Part shown: piece after piece, positions 10,801 to 20,921 of the stretch
How positions within the stretch are numbered: the stretch's first letter is position 1
Layout of the letters: every line of letters begins with the position of its first letter
NCBI GenBank assembly: GCA_932294295.1
Contig: OW028580.1
Span: 23,918,975 to 23,982,974, forward strand
Direction: 5' to 3'
Source of the DNA: Alitta virens
Lineage: Eukaryota > Annelida > Polychaeta > Phyllodocida > Nereididae
DNA length: 64,000 bases
The notes under the pieces: model-generated
What the model was told of the DNA's origin: nothing
Seen by the model: the letters and a program-made list of their open reading frames with translations, nothing else
Database searches by the model: none
Translations under genes and position numbers: made by a program

Positions 10801-13772
10801 TTTCTGCCGCACCCTGTAGGTAACAATTATTTTAGGTGAACCATAAGGTTTCTATTGAGCCTATACAAGTTTTACCTTATCTGTAATATTACACAATTTT
10901 ATAGGACTGCTACAATACAGAATTACGAAGATAATTTAATTTTAATGAAATTTATGTCAGCAGTATTTTGTCATTTTTTGTGCTGTTTAGGAGGAAGAAG
11001 GCTTACGCCAACATAGCAAGGTTCATAATGGATGAAACATCCATTGTAAGAATTGAGAATATAACTAAAAGCCATGGATCTTCTCTGACTGCCATCTCAC
11101 ACCAGGATGTTATGAACACATCAAGTTCTCAACTAGCAAAAGTTGGTACTGATCTTGCTGTTTTGAAGGCATTGGGAGACAATCCTATACCATCGTCAAT
11201 TCTTAACAAGGAGCTAATGAAGGTCTCAACAATCAAACATGAGAATGTCAATGCTTTCCTTGGAGTGTGCCTGAATTCAGAACATCCTTCAATCCTTATG
11301 CTTCAAGCTTCTCGAGGAAGTCTTTACGATGTTCTACACAAGAACACGCCAAAATTGTCAATTGATATTAAACAATCCCTTACGCTGGACATAGCACTGG
11401 GCATGAAATATTTGCACAGCAGTAGCCTTGGTAAGTAAGAAATGCTAGTTCACATACCTATCAGACAGCTAAAACCAGGTCATAAATTTCAAACGCTCTC
11501 ATTAGGCCATTTCTCTCATCAGTTTTTTATATCACTCTTTTTCATGTCATGCAACACTTGCCAAAAGATTTAAAATAATTGTTAATAATAATAATTGTTA
11601 TTATCTTGCATGAATCTCTCTGACCAAATTGACAGGGGGATACCTCAATAGCGATAATAATCTCTATCTTAGGGAAATCCTCCTAGTTTACTGTAATACT
11701 TATTATTGCAGGAACAAATAAATGAATCTGAGCCTGAGTCTGAGCCATACCAGGCTTAAGTCACCTTGTTTGTTTCAGAATACCATGGACATCTGTCAAG
11801 CCAAAACTGTGTGGTGGACTTTCGCTGGATTTGTAAAGTGACTGACTATGCCCTTCACCAATCTCTTGCCATCAGCAAAGGATTGACTTCAAATGAAGAT
11901 AATATTTCAGCAACCAAACTTCTTTGGACTGCTCCTGAACTTCTACAATCACCTGATCCTTTCCAAGGGACCCAAGCCGGCGATGTTTATTCATTTGGTG
12001 TCATTTTACAAGAGGTCACTCTCCAGGATGAACCTTTTGCATTCAGCACCTCAAATCTTGATGCTGAGGAGATCATTCACAGAATGAAGAATGGGGATAA
12101 GTCTATGAAGCCTCAAGTGCCTGAATGTAATTGTTAATAATACTTACTTGCCTTTTGCAAATTATTGTAAAACTGGTTTAGGTTGCATTTCGTCTAATGT
12201 ACAAGATAGGCAAAAAATCTGTATCTGAACAGTGAACAATGGTACCATACAACAAAACTTCCAGCTTGAGCATCCTCAAATGGTTAAATTTTTTCTGCTG
12301 AAGACCGATGTTATCAGTATATACGTTAACTAATCAGAAACCATACCTTGTGTGGAAATATCCAAGATATATTCCGATGAAGCCAGTTGAAATGTTTTTT
12401 TCAAGTTTTTGTTTTTCCTTTTATATTTATCAAAGCTTTTCATTTTCAACCCAAAATTGTATCAAATTTCTTGCATATTCTGGTCTGCCTGACAAGGGCA
12501 GTGTTTACAAATTTACAATTCTTTTGTTATAGCTTTTGGCGATACAAAGAGTATGGTTGATTGGATCTGCTCCTGGGACCCATTGGACCGGCCCTCTTTC
12601 AAAGAAGTCATTCGCAACTTGGACATACAATCAGGAGGCCAGCCTTGCAGCCTTGCAGATAAAATGATTTCTAGATTGGAAGTGCACACTCAGAAATTGG
12701 AGAAGATTGTTGAGGAGAGGTAAGCCCATTGCATGGCAAGCGTAACTATAACTATGCCTGTAATCCCAAACGATAAGTAATGAATAAATACTCTTTTCAT
12801 CATGATCGTATCATGTGAAGTTTAATTACTCTAGGAGTCTAGGTCATTTACAACTTGATCTTGTAAATTGGACTCCTCAATGACTCTTCCAACACTGGTT
12901 ATAATAAACTTAAAATGTCAAATATTTGACAGAAATATATTGTAGATGATGCGCTTAATTCTTGCCAATAATTACATGCCTGAATAAGGCATGATAAATA
13001 TATATGAAACAGTTTTGATTCACATAGTGTACTTCAGAAAATTTTCCATTTACTCAACATTTTTTCTAATCAATTTGGGATTAGGTCTCAAGAGCTGCAC
13101 GATGAAAAGGTTAAGACGGAATCTCTACTACTGGAATTGCTGCCCAAGTCCATTATTGATGATTTCAAAGTTGGAAAGCCATTGCTACCAGAGACCTTTG
13201 ATGATGTCACCATATTCTTCTCCGATATTGTTTCATTCACACAAATTGCAGCTGCAGGAACACCTATGGAAGTGGTGTGGATGTTGAACATGATGTATAC
13301 TATATTTGATAATATCAGTGCCCGATTTGATGTCTACAAAATTGCAACAATTGGGGATGCTTACTTTGTCGCGAGTGGGGTACCCATAAAAAATGGCAAC
13401 CAGCATGCACTGGAGATTGTTAAAATGGCACTGGCTCTTCTGAAAGAGAGTGAGCTCTTTGCTATCCCACATTTGAAATCTGAGTCACTGAAGCTGAGAA
13501 TTGGAATCCACACTGGTCCTTGTGTGGCAGGGGTTGTAGGTATGAAGACACCTCGCTATCTTCTCTTTGGAGACACAGTGGACACAGCTTCAAAGATGGA
13601 GTCCTCTGGGGCTGCTATGCGAGTTCATATCAGCGAAACAACAGCTTCATTGATAAACAGGTTCGAAGACCTTCAGCTGATGAGGCGTTATGATAATGTT
13701 CCCATCAAGGGCCTGGAACATCTTGAAACATTTTGGGTTGAGGAGGTAAACGAAATCAAAATAATCCAATAA
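7854..13772 (+). CDS. Receptor-type guanylate cyclase (natriuretic peptide receptor-like), 3' six exons; degenerate catalytic site
   Basis: Coding exons, all joining in frame: 7,854-8,029, 8,592-8,869, 10,991-11,430, 11,779-12,126, 12,533-12,719 and 13,085-13,772 (stop TAA). They give the C-terminal 704 residues; the N-terminal part is missing. Exon 1 is the end of the ANF-receptor ligand domain (THDAVLLWAHGVN, VSGNIVIDENGDRLLDF). Exon 2 has the juxtamembrane CGWDGEFC and one membrane segment (about residues 126-149). Exons 3-5 are the kinase homology domain (LAVLK, HGHLSSQNCVVD, KVTDYAL, LWTAPELL, GDVYSFGVILQE) and the dimerisation helix. Exon 6 is the class III cyclase domain (FFSDIVSFT, TIGDAY, RIGIHTGP). 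Both metal-binding Asp motifs are kept. However, the ETIGD Glu is Ala, the RYCLFGDTVN Cys is Leu, the catalytic Asn is Asp and the SRM Arg is Lys, so normal cGMP synthesis is doubtful. Intron 1 uses a GC donor (8,030-8,031). Confidence 0.93.
8468..8585 (+). mobile_element. 5'-truncated SINE fragment with 15-bp target-site duplication in a splice acceptor
   Basis: The insert at 8,483-8,570 matches the 3' body of the tRNA-headed SINE family found at 24,411-24,592 and 32,468-32,640 (cattgccatggtctctgcc, cctaattagccca, ggtgcagaaatacagga). It ends in a short CA run. It is flanked by the perfect direct repeat ttatacctttttctt (8,468-8,482 and 8,571-8,585). The right copy is the pyrimidine tract of the acceptor that ends at 8,591, six bases beyond the repeat. 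Confidence 0.85.
8981..10816 (-). mobile_element. TA-flanked element with CAGGGTGC ends, copy 2 (inverted relative to copy 1)
   Basis: It begins CAGGGTGCG and ends GCCGCACCCTG, with TA outside each end (8,979-8,980 and 10,817-10,818). It is about 570 bases longer than copy 1 because of extra internal DNA (roughly 9,560-10,580) rich in aaggtcaaggtcaa-like words. It lies entirely inside intron 2 of the guanylate cyclase gene, between exons 8,592-8,869 and 10,991-11,430. No transposase is visible. Confidence 0.7.
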
Positions 13773-14100
13773 GACTGATTTGTTTCTAATTTGAATAGTT
13801 TCTGGATTAGAGATGAGTTTGTACTCAATGTGGAGAAAAGAGGATTAACGAATGAGCCTTATTGTTCAGTAGGTATTCAAATTTTGATGTTTTGCCAATT
13901 ATTTTGCAAAGAAATTACATGTATTGTATCAGTGAAAGTTACATTTGACTGAAGAGTTTGATGCACATTTATAAGATGTTGCACTTTCATTGAACATATT
14001 TTCTGCCGAGGCAAGTAAAAGACCCCACCCAAGGGGTCACTATGTAACATGGTGTGGGCTCCAAGTCTTATCGTTTCTGGCAACTGGTGTGTTATATATG

Positions 14101-14106
14101 AATAAA
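14101..14106 (+). promoter_or_regulatory. Possible polyadenylation signal of the guanylate cyclase gene
   Basis: AATAAA lies about 330 bases after the stop codon. It is the first canonical hexamer I see downstream. No transcript evidence is available, so it is a candidate only. Confidence 0.4.
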
Positions 14107-15770
14107 CAGACTTGGCTTCAGACCCAGTAGCATTGAGACATAGTACATACCATTAGCTTGACACACAAGAACAATCTTGTATGTTGCATTGACACATATG
14201 CATAAGGCATAACATGGTTGGTTTGCTGCATATAGAAAGTTAGTAATTTGAGATAATATGAGCATCTTTGAAATTGGACGATGGTTAGCTTCATGCGCAT
14301 AACAAAAGTTAGAAGAGTTCCATACTTGAGGATGATCCTAAAATGAAATATGACTTGGATATGGGTACCTCAATATTACACCAGCACTCATAGACTTGGA
14401 TGAAGAAGACTTGTGTCAATTCTTTGTATACTTTACGAGTCGGACCCAAGGCAAATTTGTTTCGCCTCCCACTTCGTCTGACAGTGGAATGGCATATTTC
14501 GACCTTACCCAAAAGGTTCCACAACATTTTTTTCACTTGATCCTGTTTCCATATGGTGTCAGTAAAATTGTTTAGGGGGGTGTGAACCTCTCACCCTTGA
14601 GCATTCTGAGAAATCCAATTGAATTTCTTAAATTTCAAAGAACAAAAAAATTTGTAATTTTAGTGATAGATGAGGTTTAAGGGTATAATGTTTGAAATAT
14701 ATCTGAGAGGGTCATGCAGAGACCATTGGTTGATCTGACATGGAATGACCCAATAAGCAGACAGATGATGACTAGGCCTGCTGTTATGTGTATGATTGCA
14801 ATGAAATTGGATATACTTAAGTGTTACTTTACAATTGTGCATTTATTTTATCTTTGAGGTAATTTTGCATTGTTTTTTACTATCACAGACACCTGCGTCT
14901 GTGGTTTGAAGGAGATTTCTTAACAGTTGTTACAGTGTAACTTCAGCATTAGCTTGACGTTACTTTGTGCCTCATTCCATTAACCCTCCCAGTGCTTCTT
15001 TATCTTGCATACACTAAGTATGTCCTGGGCCTAACAGTTCCAGGTCCTCTTATCTGCTGGAAACATGGGGCCATATAGCTTCTTATGAAAATGCATCACC
15101 ATTAAAATATACCAGAAGTTATGTCTTCAAAGGATGGGTATGAATTTGACCCCTGTGACCTAAAAATAGGCCAAGGCTACCCTTGCCCAAAGTCACCAAA
15201 TGGCCTCCTTTAACGGATAATCTCTGCAAGTTGCATGATCCTGGTACCAATATACCTGAAGGTTTAGGGAAGAATTTGATCCCTGTGACCTCTGGTTATG
15301 ATCACTCAGAAATAAAGGGATAATCTGTGCAAGTTGCACAATCCTGGCAAGAATATACCTGAATTGTTCATGTCATCTGATGAGGGCATGATGTTTTGGC
15401 AGAATTGATCCCTGGGACTTCAAAAGTAAGTCAAGGTAATCCATCTGTGAAGGCTTTCAAAGACTTACTGTAGGGGATAACCAGTGCGAGTGACATGTTT
15501 TCAATTATATAGGTCTATCTAAAGTTATAATGTTCTGTGAGAGCTAAGCCTAAGTGATTAGATCATTATATAGGTCAAGGTCATCCTAATCCAAGGATTT
15601 TCAGCCTTCCCATCAGCCATTTTCCTAATGCTTTACATGCTCCTTTGTGGAGATTGAGCTGTTTCAAAGCTGCTAAGCTGCTTGATCTAATTTTCCCCCA
15701 CACCGGACCTGGTTTGCACTTACCATCAAAACAAATATTATGATGGATAATTTCCTCACAGTCTATTTCT
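14107..15770. other. Intergenic DNA, no gene recognised
   Basis: The part at 15,120-15,600 carries diverged repeats of a ggtcaaggtcatcc / gatccctgtgacct type, about 100-150 bases apart. Short reading frames here show no recognisable protein features. Confidence 0.4.
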
Positions 15771-15773
15771 ATA

Positions 15774-15892
15774 TGGCCAAAGGCGCCACGTGCGTTTTCC
15801 ATGCGTTTGGATAAACGTATGAAAAATGCATGGTTTTCACCTGATTATATTTATCCTTCTCATGGAAAATGCATGTGGCACATTTGGCCATG
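15774..15892. mobile_element. CATGGCC palindromic MITE, third copy
   Basis: The left end has lost its first C (TA at 15,772-15,773, then TGGCC) and the right end reads catttggccatg then TA (15,893-15,894). The arms share gccacgtgcgttttccatg-type sequence with the better copies at 21.5 and 22.1 kb, but the interior is shorter. Confidence 0.65.
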
Positions 15893-16484
15893 TAGGCATA
15901 AAGAATATAGAAGTAGTAGAAGTAGTTAATATATAGCTTTCTCAAGGATTACATAGAAACACAAGAAGCCCAGTTACACCAGAACAAAACACCGGGAAGG
16001 TTAGAAAAAAAAAATGCTAGAGGTGCTGTGGATTATCATTGTCTTTCTGATTTATACATATTCCAAATATATGTGTTTTATAAAAAAGGAAAATAAGGTT
16101 TTTAGTACATCAAAGCGATAATGGGAAAACTAAGCGTGAAATGTACTTGAGATGTACAATTTTGGATTCCTAACCTTTGAAAACCCCAATTTCCATGTTT
16201 TCTTTGGTATTCTAGCTGAATTAGAGACATATATAACTGATTTTATTTATGGCAGCCATTATAAACGCCATCTTGGATTTCTCAAAATGCTCAAGTGTGA
16301 AAAGATCACACACCCTAGAAAATTTCAGGTAAGAGAGAAAAAACTTTAACCAGACCTTTTGGGTCCCACTGCCAGACTAACTCCCCTAATGGAATAATTC
16401 CTAACTAAGATTATTTATCATACACTTAGTTTATTGCAATTTTTGTATCTTCTACTACACTGTACTATGACTTGTTTGGTGGAG

Positions 16485-16487
<3 letters not shown>

Positions 16488-16527
<40 letters not shown>
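16488..16527. repeat. (TA)n microsatellite
   Basis: About 40 bases of uninterrupted alternating T and A. Confidence 0.95.
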
Positions 16528-16528
<1 letters not shown>

Positions 16529-16917
16529 TTTATATTACTTATTAGCTCAATGGGTAACCTGTTGCATTTCTGCACATGCATCCACTCTACTTTCACCCCT
16601 TACTATAGTTCAGTGAAGTAGATATTGTTTTACACTGAACATTATATTTCTATTCTCTTCTTGTTACAGCAATAAAACATGAAGAATTTTATTTTGGCTT
16701 TTTACTTGGAGTTGGGGAAAGAACACGTGCTATCAACCCTACAATGCAGATTGAATTGTTAAGTTTTTACTTTGATTTTATGAACTCTTTTAAGTCTGCG
16801 CCGACTAAAATTAACATAAAAACTTACCTAGTGCCAGATTTAGGAATGTGCTGGGTGTTACAGGATAGGACCTTGATGTTTGCATTGTAGAATTAATATG
16901 CATATGTAACAATTCTC

Positions 16918-17060
16918 CTTGAGCAGGAATCGAACTCTTTTTCCTGGGACTAAAAATCAGAACTTTAACCATTGTACGAAAGAGTCACTCTCAGGAGTTA
17001 GGGCAACATTCTGCTCGGATCAAGACTACCACATAACACTCTACCCTCCTTGCTCAAACG
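16918..17060 (-). mobile_element. tRNA-like SINE, family 2, copy 1
   Basis: On the minus strand the order is tRNA-like. An A-box-like segment (tcgtacaatggttaaag) lies about 45 bases before a B-box-like gagttcgattcc (plus-strand positions 16,926-16,937). A related copy lies at 18,040-18,150 with the same neighbouring block (gagtcactctc, attctgctc, accactacac/ccacataaca). Sharing flanking sequence between copies argues for a SINE, not a tRNA gene. Confidence 0.5.
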
Positions 17061-18039
17061 TAAACCTTGCAATTGTTACAGCATCTTCTATTCTGATAGG
17101 ACATAGTGTAAAAAGCACTAGGCTTTTTGTCCCCTGCAAATAAATAATGATGCACCTATAAAATTCTGACTAATGTTCATAATGTATGATCTTTGTATAG
17201 TTGTATGTATTGCCTGTATCTGAAACATGTGAATTATTGTAATATGAAACATTTGAATACTTTTATCATATGAATTGTTTGTACAGAAAATAAGGAATGC
17301 AAGATATGAGTTTGGTCAAGGAGAAATTCAATTAATATCTGGAATGTATTGTATCGTATCATATAGGGGGACAATGGGTGGCTGGTCAGCGGGTCTCTGT
17401 ATCGTACAACGGCAGTGGCAGATGAAAGGCACCCAGTTGAGAGGGCTATGATGAGTGATGCTCATCACCTCTACAAAGGAAGGGCTAAAATTAAACATGG
17501 GCATTGTATTTGTATCGTGTTAGAAATTTGAAGCATTGTGAAAAGGGGGGAGTGATTATTGGAATGCATCGTTCTGGAAGTGCAGAGACTGACCAACTGG
17601 GGGAATTAATTATCAGTAGCTGGGAAGTAGACAACGGGTGATTGAAGTTCTGGGAAAGGGGGGATGCCACTGCTGGGAAGAGCTGTTCAGCATGGGTCAA
17701 AGTTACAGCTTTGGTGATTGGTCAGGGCCCAAGGGCAAGGGTAATGATGACTGACCAAATGGTTGTTGATTGGTTTTGAGCCCAAAAGGGCCAAATGTAT
17801 GATGTGATTATATGGTTTTTGCATAAAAGGAATAAACTGAGGAATCCCAGGCATCTTTGCTACTGGCAAGTGACTGGTCTAGACACCCATAATTTGGACT
17901 TTGTCTTGGACTTTGTTATCTTAAGTATACTTGGATGGAATGTTATTGTAGCAGGAACTGCTGAGATGAGCCTAAGTTCTTCAACTTGGTGATGTTTTAC
18001 AATAGGTCCACTGGTGCACCCACATCGGGGCCAATGGAG
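17061..18039. other. Intergenic DNA, nothing recognised
   Basis: Unique-looking AT-rich sequence. No gene, RNA or clear repeat was identified. Confidence 0.4.
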
Positions 18040-18150
18040 CAAGAATCTACATGTGGTCCCTGGGACTAAATGCCAGAACGTTAAACATTGTAACAAATAG
18101 TCACTCTCTGGTGCAAGGGCTATATTCTGCTCACACCAGGACCACTACAC
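18040..18150 (-). mobile_element. tRNA-like SINE, family 2, copy 2 (decayed)
   Basis: It matches the copy at 16,918 in the words cctgggactaaa, cagaac-ttaa-cattgta and agtcactctc. The B-box equivalent is eroded. Confidence 0.45.
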
Positions 18151-18243
18151 TACACAATCCATTCGAGTTAGTAGTTTTTGAGGTGCTAGGTTCAAAGGTC
18201 AAGGTCACACATTATGGCAAGTGATATTTCATAGTAGATTTCA

Positions 18244-18558
18244 TAGACTTGGAAAGAAACTAAACTCCAGCGGACGTCATGTACATACAGGACCAATGGT
18301 AATCCTAGATTTGCATTTCGTTCATTGGAGTTTCGTTTCCAAGTTGGCTGTAACAATGGCTGCTATCACAGTGCACTGTGTCAAACTGGAACTCTTCCAC
18401 AGTACTGTGCCAAATAATTGTACATACAGGACCAATGGTAATCCTAGATTTGCATTTCGTTCATTGGAGTTTCGTTTCCAAGTTGGCTGTAACAATGGCT
18501 GCTGTCACAGTGCACTGTGTCAAACTGGAACTCTTCCACAGTACTGTGCCAAATAATT
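18244..18558. repeat. 139-bp tandem duplication joined to half of a hairpin element
   Basis: The unit starting gtacatacaggaccaatgg is present at 18,281-18,419 and 18,420-18,558. The two copies are nearly identical; the only difference I see is ctatcaca versus ctgtcaca. The sequence at 18,244-18,300 (acttggaaag, aaactccag, ggacgtcatg, accaatgg) matches one arm of the hairpin at 28,148-28,268, so the duplication arose in a copy of that element. Confidence 0.85.
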
Positions 18559-19740
18559 GGGTAGCTTTTATATTACTGGATGGTACTCAGTCAGCAAGCC
18601 AAGACCTGTGATCTGTAACATGATCGGATTGGCTGATAAATCAATAATATGATTGGCTGGTGTAAATCGTAGAGCAGTACATCTCCACTTTTACTACAGT
18701 ATTGTGTTAGCAAACACCAAAAATAGCCCCAGGTTGAGGGTACCTGCCAGAAAATTACATAATTATACATTTTATGTTTTGCAATGTTGTTATGTTGTCT
18801 TCTGTTTTGTTAGTGTTTTATGTTATGTTGTTATGTTTTGTCTTTTGAGTGCCTTAGTTTAACACTAGTGTTTACAGGTGAATTGTAAGCCCAAGAGGGC
18901 TGGGGCTGGGTCATGAGCCCATTTCACTAAAATAAAGAATTTTCTCTCTCTCTTCTCTGTATGTAACTTGATCTTTTCGTTAAGCTTCAGATCAATACCT
19001 TGAGAAATATGCAATAAAGATGCTACGAATAATTTACAGACGAACTAAACCTTATAGATCTGCCCACATGCATAATATTAATGCTTATAAGTATGCACAC
19101 TTGTATTCTATCTAAGCAAAAATCTGGCCACGAAATATAATGACATTATACATAATCATACTCCGCTTGGACTGTTTTCCTATTGTTCTAAGTGGGCAAT
19201 ACACAACAGAAATGTTCGTTAGCTCCCTCCTGAGTGCTAACTGAACTTGTCTTGCGTAATAAAGGCATTAAAACAAAATAATCAAACAAATTAATAAATA
19301 TGGCAAATAGAGTATAAGTTATATGTCTTATAGTTGGGAGTTAATATTTTTATTGCTTTATCCCTTTGCCTTCGGCTTTGGGATATTACCAACAAAAATG
19401 TTATTTGGGATATAACTATAATGTATGGAAGAAGTAACCCAGGCGAAGACTGAGTACTGTAGAATGCAGGTGAGGTTTATTCAATCAGTTGCAGTAGTAA
19501 CATGACATGTATATCTATAGTTCAACCTCAGATCATGAATTAACTGGCATGTTGGGAGGCCTGCTTTGTAAAGACACACATCAGCTGCTGCACATGGTTT
19601 GAGGTTATATTTCATATTATCTACAGAATCAGATGAAATTAGTTACAGGCTCAGTACAGGGCTTAGCTGGAGTGTTCACTAGACCATGTCTAGGTAGATG
19701 CTTGGCCTACAGTTAGTTTCATTAAAAACGGCCTGTTAAA
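18559..19740. other. Intergenic DNA, no gene recognised
   Basis: AT-rich, with short gtt/atgtt-rich stretches (18,770-18,860). No protein motifs, RNA gene or element ends were found. Confidence 0.4.
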
Positions 19741-20150
19741 ATGAACCTTGACAAAGCTAGACAACTTCTGCTATATGACGCTACCTGTCACTAAACAGAA
19801 CATTCTGGCTATAGCTGGCTACTCAAAGCCAGATCTAGAAGTACATGCAACACCATTTGGTGCATAAGTTGGGAGTTAAGCTTATTATTTGCATGTTTTG
19901 TTGACAAGATGCATGTCTATTGTACATACGTATCTTTGATATATTAGATACATTTCTTGAATTGCATGTCTTTTGTACATACACATTTATGATATATTAA
20001 ATACACTTCTTAAATTTAACAAGATTTATATTTTTCAGTGGTGATAGGCGTAAGCCAATTATAAGCTAGGAGTAGGCAGAAGCAGTTGGCTTTAGCAAGT
20101 TATAGTTAGCACCAGGAAAAGGTTGCTACAACTGTAGAGTCGACCATACT
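19741..20150 (+). repeat. Interspersed repeat family R, copy 2
   Basis: It matches 240-570 closely over ctgctatatgacgctacctgt, ggctatagctggctactcaa and gccagatctagaagtacatg, and ends in the same gtcgaccata. Inside it, a block with ttgtacatac and atgatatatt is present twice (about 19,910-19,960 and 19,970-20,010). Confidence 0.65.
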
Positions 20151-20921
20151 AACTGTAGAACTAAGACATTCAAGATGGCTGACTCAGGTAAGTGAATATC
20201 AGATATTTTACAATATGACAATAACTATTAATTTTAAAAACCTGCTAACTATAATAATATAATACATATCCTCCTAAATGTATAAAATTTTTATTTAAAA
20301 AAAAATTACATCTACACTGACACAATCAAGAGCTGTCTAATTGGCAAAATTGGATGATCAGGCTTCACTTCCCATATATTTTTTACCAGATACGGTTGAT
20401 CAGGACAGTCAGGTGCCAAGTCAATGAGTATCAAATAGTGGATTTTCACGGAAGGTTCTCTGTGTTTCCACCAGGTGGCTAAAACAGAATACTGCAATTC
20501 TATTGGCTGAAAAAGTTCCCGCCCTTGGCTGTGATTGGCTGAAGCAAAGTGCATCCAAGCAGTAGTATTTTTAGTGCATTTAAATGTATATTTGACGCTT
20601 TATCATTAAGTTGGTTTTTGTTATTTTTCTGAGAAAGTTATATTTATGGAATCAGTTAGTTATAACCTACTTTGTCTGAAAAGCAAAATGAGTAATGAGA
20701 GGATAGGAAAGACTTATGTCTTGCTGAATTCAGGGCTGTTCAGTGAAAAGACTCTATTATCAATGCATGGTTAGACAAGACTTTGAATTATAAAATTCCC
20801 TTCACATTAAATTCTTGCTCATTTAGAGTATGTGCAAAAACTGCTTTACATCACTGTATATAGTGAATATATATTTGAAGGAAAATGAAAATTTAAACAA
20901 CAGTTAGGTCCAGTGTATTTT

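Noticed and set aside
20174..20190. Possible first coding exon (aagATGGCTGACTCAG then gtaagt) on the plus strand
   Set aside because: It has a good start context and donor, but only about 14 coding bases, no downstream plus-strand exon to join, and it abuts a repeat. A transcript would be needed.
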